DNA from: Paraspadella gotoi | Taxonomy: Eukaryota > Chaetognatha | Direction: 5' to 3' | NCBI GenBank assembly: GCA_051294375.1 | Contig: CM119271.1 | Location: 6,511,632-6,575,631 of the forward strand | DNA length: 64,000 nucleotides | In this document: positions 36,166-48,900 of the stretch, in pieces | How positions within the stretch are numbered: position 1 is the first letter of the stretch | Layout of the letters: each line of letters begins with the position of its first letter | Translations under genes and position numbers: made by a program | The notes under the pieces: model-generated | Told to the model about the DNA's origin: nothing | The model's input: the letters and a program-made list of their open reading frames with translations, nothing else | The model's database searches: none

Positions 36166-38426
36166 AAAAACGTAAGAAGAGAGAGAAAAAAAAAGAGAGG
36201 AAAAATGATTCTATATTCGTCAAGAAAAGATCTTTGGGATTAAATATGGTGTCAGAATTCTTCCTCCTTCTCGCACATATTCCTTTTTCTCTCTCTCTCT
36301 CTCTCTCGCTCTCCCTCTCTCTCTCATCGGCGCCTCGTCGCGACATTTGCGCGCACAGTTCCGGTCGAGACATCCGCATGCAAATCTTCGCGTGCGAATC
36401 TCCGCGCGCGCAATTTCCCCCCCCCTTCCTTCTATTTTTTGCCATCTGTCATTTCTCCCCTTGTTTTTTGCCCTGCCTGTCGTCCCCCCCTGCAATAAAA
36501 AAAAAAAACCCTGGATCTCGTTTCTATGAATATTCATCTTTTTTTCTCTCTCGTTCGCGTAAGAAACTTGATCGTCTCAGGTTGCGTTCATCGACTTTTA
36601 TCCATGGAAGTCATAACTTCTTTCCACTCGCTCGAGTTGGCGATTTACCGTTTCGCAAAATGTTTTCATTAAAACGAGACGGGGGTTTCCCGCAAGCAAG
36701 AAGGAAACTTTTCTTAAAAATTGCCATCGTAAATCCATTTCGCATAGACCGAGCGACATGATGAAGCTACACCGTGTTTTAGAGTCGTTTGAAAAAAAAA
36801 TTTTAACTAACTTTAGTTCGAAACTCGATGACCAAACAATTTGGGTATTTTGTTAAACTAGTTTCATCTTGCCGTTCATGTTGGGCGATCATGTAACTGG
36901 CGGTTTCGTAAAAAACGTTTCCAGGTTAAAATTTAAAACGAATTTGCCTCCTCATTTATCACATTGCGACTTTCTGCATCCTCTCGCGACAAAAACAAAA
37001 GGCACACTACGTCGCGCTGCATCCAAACATCGAAATCAGCGGCAGATTTTTCCCGCCTTCGTCTGGCGCCACCGAATGGGCAAACAATGGCCGACAGCCT
37101 TGTAAACATCGTTATCTTTCGTTTCGAGAGCGCGATTGGGGCGGTGGCGGGGTGTGGAAGTGTGGGAGAGTGGAAGGGGAGGTCTTGAACTCGACCCAGA
37201 CGAGTCATCAGACCAGAAAAACGAATCGATGTCGCGCGTGGAATGTCGGACGCTCGACCAGTGATGAATGCTCCCACAGGACGGAACCATAACAAACGCT
37301 CCCGCCTAAATTTGGATTTGGTAGAATTTCTCTCTTCCCCTCCCTTCCCCCACCGCTCCTCGAGGGGCAGTTATTTACGACCGGTGGCCAATGGTCAATG
37401 GAAAATAGCAAGAAAATTTAATAAGTGTTTCATTATTAATGATAAATCTTTACAATGCGACATATTGCTTAAATCTTAGAAAGCAATACGTAAATAAAAC
37501 GAGAAGTCTTTACAAGATTGCATAAATAATATTGAAAATTATTTATTAAATCGAAAAATAACGTTGGTCTAATCATGAGCCAAATAATTCATAAAAGATT
37601 TCCTTCGTTCTCGCAGGATATTCTCCAAGTTTACGGGCGCCATCACGACAAATGGTCCGACCACGAGGCGTCGCTGGCGTCGAACTCTTCCATCGAGACG
37701 ACTGAGGAATACATCAAGATTCTCCATCATCAAGTCCAAAGCATCCTGCTCATTCTCAACGCCGGTGAGGGGAAAACGTGATAAGAATAAGATTGATGAA
37801 TTTAATAACTAATTTATAAAATCGGTACAACCAATATAAAGATTATCCCTTTAATAAATAAGTTATCTTGCCCCCCCGACTTAGGACGGGGGCTCGGATT
37901 TTTTGAATACCGTTCCCAAATCTTTTTTTTGTTTGACTCACGTGGTTTTTCACAAAATATTTTCGGGAATAAAGAGAAAATAGATTCTTTCACAAAAACT
38001 TTACTCTCCGAAAAGACCCGAATTTTCAAAAGGTCTCCTATCCTAAGATTTTTTTATTTTCTTTTTCGGTTTCCAGTTGTGACGAAAATGAATGCGGTTC
38101 AACGTCATCAAGGCTGCCCTACAGGTGATTGGGGAAAAAAAAAAGGGAATTTCCCCGAGACGTGGATTCGCTATCGATTCTCTAAACAATTTCTCCCTCC
38201 CTCTTTCCTCCCAATCACCGCCGACTCCTTTAACCTTTTCGTTGCCAATTTCTTTCCCGGGTTTCTCGCGCCCACCCCCCCCTATTTTTCGATTCTCCCC
38301 CCTTTCCCACGAGACTGAAATTTTTTTTTTCTATATTTTACTCGGCCTTTCACATCAAGTTTAAAGTTTTTGGAACGATGGGCTGTGGCGTCTTAGTCTT
38401 GAACTTTTGACCTCTTTTCATTTCCG

Positions 38427-38497
<71 letters not shown>

Positions 38498-41400
38498 GAG
38501 GAGCAGATTGAGAGATGGAGAGGAGAGAGAGAGAATATGTGAGAATGAGAGAGAATATGAGAGAGAGGTACTTTTTGTACTTTTCATTTCCACTCGGACG
38601 ATTCCAACGATTCCAACTGAATCTCACTTTTTTACTTACACAAAAAATTTCAAGTTAATTGAGAGACAAATTGTTGCATAATTGATCATAATTCGATGTT
38701 CTGACATGATCTAAATGAACGGCCGACAGAATGGTGACGGTGGACCGGCGGACCGACAAAGTAACTTATAAAGCCGCCATCTGCTAATTCTATAACTATT
38801 AACGAGTCATTTTAATTTTTATCGTCCCGTTGTCTTTTTACTCTACCCTCGAACGCGACCTCGCTCCTTCTCCAAAATAATGTCTTGTCTTTGGTGATCT
38901 TCTCCCTTTTTCCCCCCCTTCTTTTCCCCCCGACGCAGCCCGGGTGTCCTTTGGCCGCCTTCCGTTCTCCCGGTCCCAATTTTATCAGTGCCAGGGAGAA
39001 GAGGAGCGGAGAAAAGTAGCGGCCTTTGTGCTCCTCATCAATCTCCGTCCTGAGACTTTCCAATCCTCGGCTGAGTCAGTCGCCGAAGAAATTAGCGTCG
39101 GGAGGTGGACCGGGGGTCGCTTCGCCTCTTCGATCGGGAGAAGGGGAGTGGGATGGATCACATGGAAGAGAGAGAGAGAGATGTCGTAATCACATATGCT
39201 CAGACAATTTACTTAAAAGTTAACTACACGACAGAGAAAAAGAGTGAAGCGGGAAAATGAGGGAAGATTTAAAAAAAGAATGTTTTTACGGATCCAAGTG
39301 AATGAAAAGGGAAAACAAAAAAAAATGGGGGGGGGGAGGAAAACTGGTTGGGCGTTTCCTCAATTCACTTTGCATATTTCCTTCCTTTAATTCCCCGCCC
39401 AGCCTTTGCCAAGGCCCGCCTCCCGTGCCGCAGCCCTCAGCCCGCGGCCCCGGGCCCACCGGGCCGATAAGTCGCCTTTCTCCTTCTCGAGTGGAGCCAG
39501 ATTCATTTTTCTCTTCCGCCAGGCGGCATCTCTTGCGCTCCAGTTTTCCCTTCGATCCTCGAGAGATTAATTAATTTTAACAAGCCAAGTCTCTTCTTGA
39601 ATCCTCTCTGTCTCTATTCGAGCGCCGGAGGAGGAAAAACTGAGGCGGCGATGCCGTCGGAGTTTGTGTTGGGGCAGGCGGAGAGGGGGAGGAAGGGCGA
39701 TGAGATGGGACAACAGAAAGTCGGATTTTAAAAATTTATAAATGTACTGTAAATGTTTCGTCATTGGGCTTGGTATTTCGCCCTAAATTGTATTGCTGTA
39801 ACTCTCGTGGTCCTTTTTAAAAAAATGTGCAAAAGTAAGAGAAGAGAAAATTTTCATTTTGCCGCCAATTTTAGGCAATAGAATTGAATCACTAACGAAG
39901 CGAAGCGTCGTCATTTTCTCAGCTCCTCAACGATGAGCCGAAAAAAACTCGGTCCTCAAAACGACCAAAATATTCTATTACCCCCTCCAGTGAAAAAAAA
40001 AAAATATGGCGATTCGAATACTCGCTAAGGGAATCAAAGGTGCAGTTTGTGCGGGGAGAGACCGGTCGTAACTATGACAAATGACGGCAGTTAACGTTAA
40101 CTCTCTGCGGTTGAAAGTCATATTAAGAGCGCGGCAAGAGCGACGACTGCATCGGAGGATGAGGGGGGGACCCGGGGGGGGGGACTATGAGACCGCGAAT
40201 AAATTGGCACTTCAAACCTCCTGCGCTTTGCCGCATTAATTTTTAACACTTCGGCGATAACGGAATATTCACAACGTAGTCGTTAAACCAGTTATTTCTT
40301 TTTCTTTTCTTTCTTTTCAGGGCGAGAACCTATGTGGGACCCGTAAGCTTAATGTATCATTTCCTGTGTAAAATCTATCAAAGTTTTATCTGGAACGGAA
40401 CATTGTTGAAATTGAGAGCAAAATAATATTGTAACATCACGCCATTTATAGTCTAATTCAGAAAAAAAAGATTACCGAGTGTTAGAGTAAAGACTGAAGA
40501 GAACATTGGCTAAAAATAATCTACTGTGGCGGTATATTCACACCGCCTCACGTCCACCATCCTTCAGCCAAATCCATTGGCTCAGAGGGGGAACACACCA
40601 TCCCAGGCGTAGTGTTCCATCCACAGTCCTAACGACTTCCCTCTGCGTTGGCAAAGCGAGACCGTCCTAGGGTAACCGCGCCAGTGACTGGAGGCGTCAC
40701 TGAGGGTCGGAAGCCCCCAAAGCCAACATCACAGGCAACCCGGCTGTTGCCATACTACTTTAATTGTTGACTCCAACTCCGTTCTGCGCTCCCCACTAAT
40801 TCAAATTCTCCAACCCCCCCCCCACAATATATCAGGTTTCGAGCACGCGCAGCAATTCAAGTCTTGCTACAGACTAATGACGAAAAAGCGCTCGTGGGCG
40901 GAGGCGCGGCAACGGTGCCAGAGTCTCGGCGCTGATCTCGTCGCCTTGACGACCAAGAAGAAAAACGACTATTTCGTCGACGTGGCCATTAAGGTAAGCT
41001 TTGGAAAGGGAGGGGGACAAGCGGATAGGGAGAATGTCAATGTAAATAAGTAATAAATTAATAAAGCGACTTAAAAAAAATCGAAACTTTTTTACACTAA
41101 GTAGATGTACGTTTGGATGATTTTGAGACTAACCAGTCACAGGGATCCATTATTAGTGATTAATGAACCTTGGTAAGTCTTCAGGGCAAGACTGAAGTTA
41201 CAAATACATTTTGACTTAGGTCCTAACTGCGGTTGTTTAAAGAACTAGCACGAAATCTTTGTCGCTAGACTTTTTTTTTAATTTTTTTTCTGAAATAAAA
41301 GACATCGTGAATAACGAACGTGTTTTTTTTTTCAATTTTTCTAACATCCACGCCCCCCAAATTATCAGGCGAACTTTAGAAACGAGATTTTTTGGACAAG

Positions 41401-41779
41401 CGGGCGGTTGATCGAGCCGGGGGAACGCATCCCGGAACCCCCGGGATATTACCCGGGATCGACGGCGGAGGCGTCGCTGTTGGGCGGCGTCGACCCGCCC
41501 GCCCCCGCCTCTTCATCCTCCGTCTACGCCTCTCCCGTCCGCTCACGACCCGGCGGCCGAAACGCCTCCGTCCCCGATCTCAGCTTCGTCGGGGACAAGA
41601 GAAACTGGGTCTGGTACTCGACGGGGCGGACCATCAGACTCAGGAACTGGGTGCAAGGAAATCCGCGGCTGGATCCCGCCGCCGACTGCATCGAGCTCAA
41701 CACGGCCAACTACAAGTGGGCCTCCTTCTCTTGCGCCGCCAAGTTTAGGTTCATTTGCGAGATTAACTACGAGGCTTGA
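32882..41779 (+). CDS. Type II transmembrane C-type lectin-like protein, first exon missing
   Basis: Seven exons splice in consistent phase: 32,882-33,022, 35,037-35,230, 35,572-35,708, 37,617-37,764, 38,077-38,124, 40,836-40,993 and 41,369-41,779 (stop TGA). Together they give about 412 residues. The product has a Ser/Pro/His-rich cytoplasmic part, one membrane segment around GYIVATLTFFCSVFLG continued by TVIFASV across an exon join, a stalk with helical heptad-like stretches (ILHHQVQSILLIL), and a C-terminal C-type lectin domain. The domain begins GCPTGFEHAQQFKSCYRL, continues SWAEARQRCQSLGADLVAL, and ends DCIEL, FSCAAKFRFICEI. Six cysteines match the long-form fold. The EPN/QPD and WND calcium-sugar residues are absent, and about 45 Pro/Ser-rich residues are inserted after FWTSG, so classical sugar binding is unlikely. 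No ATG was found in frame upstream; the start exon lies further left. Likely a cell-surface receptor (inference). Confidence 0.85.
33023..35036 (+). other. Intron 1 of the lectin gene as reconstructed
   Basis: A 2-kb intron bordered by GTGAGT and TGTCAG. It contains a short GTC run (33,270-33,297) and a GAC run (34,152-34,170). No additional exon is supported. Confidence 0.6.
35709..37616 (+). other. Intron 3 of the lectin gene as reconstructed
   Basis: Bordered by GTGAGG and a TTCGTTCTCGCAG acceptor. CT tracts lie at 36,127-36,167 and 36,285-36,325, with a CpG-rich stretch at 36,330-36,415. The 263-codon frame at 35,970-36,761 has no recognised domain. Confidence 0.6.
38125..40835 (+). other. 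Intron 5 of the lectin gene as reconstructed
   Basis: Contains a GA tract (38,430-38,550), a Pro-rich open stretch at 39,395-39,570 and a moderately GC-rich non-repetitive segment at 40,520-40,770 that might be a transposable-element fragment. None is needed to keep the lectin frame. Confidence 0.55.
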
Positions 41780-42919
41780 TTCGAAGGGGGGGGGAGAGAA
41801 GGAGAGATAGATGGTGGGGGGAAAAGGAAAAGTGGTGGGGGTGACAAAGAAAGTGAGGAGAGAGAGAAGAGAGAGGAGAGAGAGAAGAGAAAAGGAGAAA
41901 GAGAAGAGAAGAAGAGAGAAAAGATAAGAGAGAAGGCAAAAAGAGGGCGAATGGAAAGTATAAAACTTTCGACTCCGAAGGAATTCGAAAAAGAGTTAAT
42001 TAAAAGCCTTTCCCCCCCAAAAAAATAAAATAAATAAAATTACGCGCTTAATCTTATCGATGTTCTAATTTTCCTTTTCAAATTGACATCTTCGCTTCAG
42101 CAAATCTCCCTCCCCCTCCCGTTGTCTCCCTCCGTAATTTCTGGTTTTTTTAACTGTCAAGATATAATTAAGATTATATAATTATATAATTAAGATGCGC
42201 ACTCTATTTTATAAATATCAGAGAATATTTTATTTCCTGACGAATTTATATCTAAATAAATGGAATAAACGTCTTTTAGTCATATTACCCCTCGCCCAAG
42301 TCGAGCAAGCTGGTCTTTAAATTTGTGAAAAAACCAAATCAAACGACTCGAAGTAACTTTTCAGTGCCAGCATTAATTGACCAAACCTCAACAATATCAT
42401 CAATTCATTAAGCAACACAGGTATAACATTCCAAAATAATGATTCCCCCCCCTTTTCCTTTTCCCCCACCCCTAATACCCCTATATAAAAAAAATTAAAT
42501 TTTCAATTCTCCCTACGTATTTTTCATCGAAAAATTCAATTCTTTTATTGAGCATAGAAAGATGATATTGTAAACTAACTTCATGTTAACTGTTTTGTTG
42601 ATTTTTCGTGTTCTTAAAACTCATGACTAAATACAAAAAACCTTGATTGGACTTCGAACTATCTTTCTAACAGGGAGTCATGAAAAAAGAAAGGAAAAAA
42701 AAAAGAATAATTTTTTATCTTCTTTATTAAATAAACCAATCAAAAAAAGTCAAGCCTATACACGTATATCTAATTTTTCTTTATTGGTTGGAAATACAAC
42801 AATCTTTTGTCAGTCCTTTTTTCTAATTTCATTCAGTGATCTCAGAAAGTTCACCCAATCAACCGTGACCAACAGGAAAGAGGACGAGTAAATGAGAAGG
42901 AGTTTGAAAACTTGTGTTA
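41780..42919. other. 3' region between convergent lectin and SUGP1 genes
   Basis: GA-rich DNA follows the lectin stop (41,850-41,940). The rest is AT-rich with short frames only. It should contain the 3' untranslated regions of both genes. Confidence 0.6.
42024..42038 (+). terminator. Candidate polyadenylation signals of the lectin gene
   Basis: Two overlapping AATAAA hexamers about 250 nt after the lectin stop codon. Assignment is by position and strand only. Confidence 0.4.
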
Positions 42920-45900
42920 TCAGTAATAGGGTCTCCTAGGGTTGTTTAAGGGATTAGGTCTGAAGCGATAAGCAAGCATCATTCTCTTGCGGTACATCTC
43001 ATACTCGTCGTCGTTGGCCTTGACGTCGTTGGGCCTTTCACCGACCACGCCGAGACCTGACCCGTCGATAGACTGTTGCCCCCTGCAATGAAGAAAATAT
43101 ACGACGTAAACAACACAAAAAAGGGTAAAAAAGATTAAAAATAAAAAAAATAAAATTGTTCAGGAATGTAGTATACTTGGTATTGTTTCTTAAAAACTAA
43201 ATTTTTTTGACTCGTCGAATTACAATATGATGTATTAGCTATTAATGCTTAAAAGTTATGACTGGAGACTCGAGTCTCGAGTTACAGTCAATACCATGTG
43301 AAAACAAAATAAATCGGCCAACATTCTGTTGTTTCTCACTTGTTGACAGGGGCGGTAATTCCTTGGTTTTGAGGACCGAGACCCTGACCAGGGGTCCAGC
43401 CCATTTTCTCCATCATTTGGAAGCCGATGTTTTGGACCGTCAACTTGAAATCCTATGAGTGTGGTAAACAAGATTTTATTTCCGTCGTGAAAAGAAAAAT
43501 CGTTTTTTTTTTTTATTACGACGAACGAGCGACTTGAAAAAGGCAACCCGAATCCGTTCTCCCCCTCCTCCCCGTCTTGGAAATGGATGTTCGAACCTTG
43601 TAATCGGAGAGGTCAGGGGTGCGGCCGTCCTTGATGGCTTGGCACTTTTCCATAAACTTTTCGAGTTCGTCCGGCGGAAGAAAATCGCCGAGATGATGTT
43701 TGCCACGTCCCTCTTCGGTCAATTTACCGGCGAGTTCCTAGGTGTAGGAGGAGATTATAAGCATTGACAACAAATATTGTCGGGCAAAAGTGTCAAATAA
43801 ACGTTAAATTATTTATTGAGTAAAAAGCTACATCCGATTTTATTTCAAAGGAAAAATTGATTAACTAAACGTGGTCTCATTCCTCCTTTCGGGATCTCGT
43901 TTCCGGGGGACCAATTTTTTAGCGCTGAAGCGAACGGAGGCAATTACCTGGATCAGGTGAACCGCGAATGGGAAAGAGCGGGAGACGTCGACCGGGTGGG
44001 TGAAAGCGTCGTCATCGTCATCGTCGTCGCCGGGCGGATTGAAAAGGAGACGAAGTGGAAGAAAGCGACCAAGACGAAGAAAAGCCGGGCACCATGTAAG
44101 AGAAAAAACTTAAAGAAAATTAGTAAAGTGGATTACCAAAGATCTAAAGGTCGAAAGTTTTTTTTTGACTGAACGGGATTTTTCGATAAGAAAAAAAAAT
44201 CACGTTCGGAAAAAAAAAGTAGCTTGAATCAAAGGGGAACTCACCCTAGTGGCCTCCATCTCCATGGAGCGTCGCTGATGTTCCCAGGTTCCGGCGTTGG
44301 GATCGATTTCTTCGTCGGAATCGTACTCGTACTGGACCTTATTTTTTAAATATTCCAAAATTTAGTTTGACAACAAAAGCGTTTAAAATTAATCATCAAA
44401 TTTGTAATTTCATCACACCTTTCCCTGTTGTTGCATGTTGTCACGGATTTTTTGTTTCGTGATCAAGTAATCGTAGATGGCGTTCATAGTTTGTTGCTCC
44501 CTGAAGATTGTTCGAACATTAAAGTGATTTCAACCTAATAACGCAACTTTCAAATCCCGAATCCTTCCTTACTGAATTTGTTTAAGTTGCGATTCGGAAA
44601 TATCGTCGGATCCAGTGTACTTCCTCGCCATGGCCTTTCGCAGCGCATCAGACTTTTGCATCAGAGGAAGCAACGCCGGCGGTTTGTTCGCGCCCCCGGC
44701 CACTCCTACTGCGCCCATAGCCATTGGTGGGCGGGGCGATCCTTGAAGTCCGGAAGGTAAAACGCCGACGCCTCCTAGTCCCACCAACGGACGAACAGAG
44801 GCCGCTCCGGCGGGGCCGACCGAAGCCACCCCGGGAGAAGCGAGTGTTCCAACCGCGGGTAAGTTGGCGCGGTCCTCTTGTGAACCCCAGCGAGACTTTC
44901 GTTTGCGGGACTTAAATCCGAGCCCTACTGTGCTCGGTCCGCCGTCGTCTTCGGTGTCGGCCTCGGCGGCCGCTGCCGCCTTTTCCTCCGCCTCTTTCTT
45001 GTTCTGGTTTCTGATGCTAAAGAGCTGCCGCTGGTAGTCTAGATACAAGGGGTTGGTCTTGCTGAAGAGAAACCAATAATCGGGGTCGTTGAGGTGCTGC
45101 TTCTTGATCGCCTCCTCCGTTTCCTCGCCGCCTGAGGCCACGAGGGCCGCTACCTGTTGGCCGATCGCGAAAGTGAAACCAAATCAATAAACTTCAGTTT
45201 ATTTACAAATTAACTATTTAACAAAAAATAAAAAAACGGACCAACCTGTTGAATGATTGTCTGTTCTGTGTCGTTTGGCTTCACCGTTCCGCTGGGCGAG
45301 AGGGCGTGATCGCTTCTCGGAGGCACCCCCATGCCGCCCGGAGGGCAAACTCGCGGAGGGGGCGCGAAAGAGAGCGGCGGGCCGGCGAAATTTGGAGGCG
45401 GCTGAGGAGGAACGGTCATTGGCGGCTGAATAGGGATTGGCGGTGGAGGCGGAGTGTGAACAAAAGGGGAACTCATCGAGGGCGGGGGACAAGGACTGCC
45501 GGAATTGTCCGGGTTGGGAGGAGCTTGTAGGGAAATCGATGGGGAGGATATGGAAACGAATTCTGCGCCGGGATGTAGTTGATGCGGCGGCGGCGGTGGC
45601 GGCTGACCTAAAGAGGATGATTTCCCAAATGAGAATTTGGAGCCGGCGGAGGGGGTGGGAGGGATGTTAAATCTGGGGGTATAGGCGGAGGCGTTGGCCG
45701 AGATGGTGAGCAGTAGAGGGTGGACGGACCAAGGACAGGATTTGGGAGGGAATTGCAGAGGCTGGCGGAAGATCATCGGGGGGTTGAACAGTGGTGATAG
45801 GGGGCGGGGGGATGTGGGAAGCCGGACGAGGAACTGCTTGGGGCAAGGAAGAAAGGGCGACACTCTGCGGAGGAGGGATTCCTTGAGGAGGAGCGGGTAC

Positions 45901-48900
45901 GCCCTGCGAAGGAGGGAGGCCGGGTGGAGTGGGAATACCTTGAGGAGGGGGTATTCCTTGGGGTAGAGGAGGAATACCTTGAGGTGGTGGAACACCCTGC
46001 GGCGGAGGGACACCCTGAGGCGGGGGAGGGACACCCTGCGGAGGAGGTGGAACACCCTGCGGAATAGGAGGAACCCCCTGAGGGGGTTGCACTCCTTGGG
46101 GCGGGGGAGGAGCCGTATTTGTTTGTGGAAGAATTCCCTGAGGAGGAGGAATGCCCTGCGGAGGGGGGACACCCTGAGGAGGCATTGACAGGCCCGAAAG
46201 AGGAGGCACTCCGGTCGGTGGCGGCACTCCTTGTGGGGGCGGGACGCTCATAGGAACAGTCGTCGCGGCCGATATACCAGAGGGAGTCGGCATACCCGGC
46301 AAGGGAACCTCGTTAGGGACAGGCATGTCCTGATTAAGACTCATTATGTCTGATAAGGTGCTAGGCGGAGGCGGCGGTGGGGGTGGAGGCGGCGGTGGAA
46401 ACCCGTGGGGCGGCGGAAGCATGTTTGGGTTTCCCGGGTTAAATCCACCGTCGCCGCGAAGGTGGGGAGGCGGAGGCATCCCGCCGTTGTTGGTCAGGGG
46501 CCCGGAATGGTGCGGAGGCCCTCCCATGAAGTTAGGGCCGCCCATCCCAGAAAAAGGAGGAGCGACGGGGTGCCTGTTAAAGTCACCGGAATCTCCGAAT
46601 GGGTGACCGAATCGATCGGGTGGCATCGATCCAGAAAATCCGTGAGGGTTGACCCCCGTTCCTCCCTGATCCGTTCCGAAAGGTGAAGCGGGTTCGGGAG
46701 GCACGTTGAAACGAGGGGGAAAAGGCGGTTGGTTGCCAGATTGAGGCGGAAAATCCTCGGACGGTCCCTGGGGGGTGGGAAGGAGGTCTTGAATTTAATT
46801 GACATTTTCAAAAAAGAACGCCGCATTTAATTTAATTTGGATGTAAATTTAATTCAATTCAATTAAAAACAAATAAAAATTAAATTTAATTAAAGTACAT
46901 TGAAATAAATTTAATTGCTATTTTAAAATACGGATGCAAAGCGATTATGGATTCTTCAGACAACAACAAAATTAACTTTTTAAGTTTTTCGACGTACAAA
47001 TATAATCGTCCACTTACCATAAACGGCCCCCCCATTCTTTTCTCCCGATTAGCCGAAGAGTCATGAGGCGGGACGCTTGAATCCGTCAAAGGGGGAGGAG
47101 GCGGCTGGTTCCAAGGCGGCCCCCTGTTGGGACCGAGGGGCCGATACGGCGGGCAGGAAAGGGGTGGTGGGGCGTGACGAGGGAGTGGCAACGGCGGATT
47201 TTCCGCAGGCTTTTGTTGCGGCGGCGGCGGAGGGGGCGGCCTGATTCTGAGAGGAGGAACTCCTCCTCCTCGCGAATCCGAGGGAGGCGGAGTAAACTCT
47301 GTCGGCATAGGAGATTTGGGCGGCTTCAAGCGCGGCGCGCCGGCAGAATCGCCTAAAGGGGGAAAAACAAGAAAAAGTCGGGGCGGATCTCTCGTAACAG
47401 TTACGAGGAACGGAACGCGCGCGGAAAGCGAATGATTAAATATGTAACAGTTAAACCCAAGATGAACCTTCAGAGAATTTGGTGGAGTTGCCGGATTCTG
47501 GCCGAAAATTTTCGGGTGGTAATTGGGGCCCCTCTTCCGGGGGAAGGACCGGAACTTCAATGTCCATCAAACTAGGAATTCCGGCCGAGTTTAAGGGGCC
47601 GGCGGCGTCCGGAGCTGGAACACGGGGGGGGGTGGAAGAGTTAAAAATGGCGTTAAAAAAGAAGTAGGAAAGAAAAGGAAAAGTTGTCTGGAAAGGCAAA
47701 AGCGAGAAAAATGAAAATTAAGGAGAAAAGACTTTAAAAAAGTAAAAGAAAAAAAACTTGAAAGAAGAAATAGACCAGAGGGAGCTAAAGGAGACGTGTG
47801 TGAGAGAGCAAATTGCAAGGTTTTTTTTTACCTTGGAGAAAAATAAAAAGGACGAGGTAAAAAAGTATAAATAAAAAATCGGTGAAGGGAGATGGAAAAG
47901 CAGGTTCTATCCCCCCCTTCCAATCCTTTCCGCTTCCTTTATCTCTCTTTCTTTCCGTCTCTCCAACGCCTTTCATAAAATGGTTAACGGCTATTTATTA
48001 TTCAAAGACTTTCTCCTTCCCTCCCGATAAAAGAGAGGACGCCCAACTCGCTTTTGACTTTTCCTCCTTAATTGGATTCTCCATCCATTCGTCAGCGGAG
48101 GTTACAGTGCGTTAAAAAATAAAAGAGTTATTTTCCTTTCTCTCTCTTGAGGGTTATCAGTAGAAATGATGAAACCATTAGCCAAAGTCCATATAAGAAA
48201 ACGATAAAAAATAAAATCACAGGAAGAGTGTTTATTCACAGTAGACTTGAAACAACCTAATCAGGCACAGACAGAGCTCATGGATTAGGTTCGGGAAAAA
48301 TATGGTTTTAATGAAAAATGAAGAAAGGCATATCTTATTATAATCATCCTTAAAACTATGAAAATGACAATTTACAAAACAATTCGAGGATACTCTTTCT
48401 GATTAAACATTTCTCATCTTACTTTCACGCTTTTCTGCGTCATCCGTTGCGACTGCGACGGAAAAGAGAGCGCCTTCTGCTGCCCTCGCCGTTTCAGTCG
48501 AGGTGGCGTTTCTCGGCGGCTCCTTTCCCTGCATCTGGTAGAACTTGGCCATAAACGACCCATCATTGATAAACATGCCGTCCATCCGCGTGGTCTCCTT
48601 GGCTCGTGGCGGCCCTTTCTCCGCGCAGCCGCTGACCGTCTCGGCCCCGTTCTTGCCCTTCAGCCCAAAGCGGGCGGCGGAAAACTTTCCCAGTGCCGTC
48701 TTCTTACCGGGAAAAGCGGTCTGAGCGCTTCGTCCGGTGTCGTCCTCGGCGGTCTTGAGCGCCTTGGCTGCGAGCTTGGCTTCGGCCTCTCGCTTTTTCT
48801 CTTCCAACCACCGTTCTTGATCGTTCATCTGCTTGGCGCGTTCGGAGGGGAAACGGCTGCCTGACCAGGAGCCCCGACCACGTGAAGGTGTTCGAGACAT
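42920..48900 (-). CDS. SUGP1: SUGP1-like SURP and G-patch splicing factor
   Basis: Ten exons: 48,900-48,423, 47,614-47,468, 47,352-47,018, 46,767-45,246, 45,153-44,573, 44,500-44,419, 44,337-44,245, 43,737-43,597, 43,452-43,340 and 43,082-42,920. All junctions are GT..AG. In order the product has an N-terminal helix and [17 protein letters not shown], a very Pro-rich region (exons 2-4), one SURP module ([16 protein letters not shown] to [11 protein letters not shown]), the basic KRKSRWG motif, [33 protein letters not shown], a G-patch ([19 protein letters not shown]), and the C-terminus ending [11 protein letters not shown]. These blocks match SUGP1, a nuclear factor that helps select 3' splice sites with SF3B1. 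Vertebrate SUGP1 has two SURP modules and no such Pro expansion. All phases agree except within exon 4, where the frame shifts by one base near 45.7 kb. The ATG at 48,900 opens the longest frame. Confidence 0.92.
45670..45780 (-). other. SUGP1: Reading-frame change inside SUGP1 exon 4
   Basis: The upstream frame ([20 protein letters not shown]) stops at about 45,667. The frame leading into the SURP domain is open from well upstream and passes through [15 protein letters not shown]. The length of exon 4 as drawn is 3n+1. Removing a 64-nt segment that starts GTCCTTGG and ends CCTATACCCCCAG restores the frame, and that size is close to the 66-nt RBM18 intron, but its donor is weak. A single-base assembly error in one of the many C/G runs would do the same. 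Confidence 0.7.
45840..46250 (-). repeat. SUGP1: Coding repeat [14 protein letters not shown] in SUGP1
   Basis: About 17 copies of a five- to seven-residue unit P(P)PQG[VI]P lie in tandem, with codon differences between copies (CCC/CCT/CCA/CCG), so it is a diverged coding minisatellite, not a recent slippage tract. It lies between the N-terminal SUGP1 block and the SURP domain. Confidence 0.85.

Noticed and set aside
39395-39575. Pro-rich open stretch as an extra lectin exon
   Set aside because: The flanking exons join in phase without it and create the conserved GCPTGF start of the lectin domain; the stretch has no recognised motif.
43957-44172. Extra SUGP1 exon between exons 7 and 8
   Set aside because: Direct joining of 44,245 to 43,737 restores the conserved MEATREL...[10 protein letters not shown] sequence, so no exon is needed.
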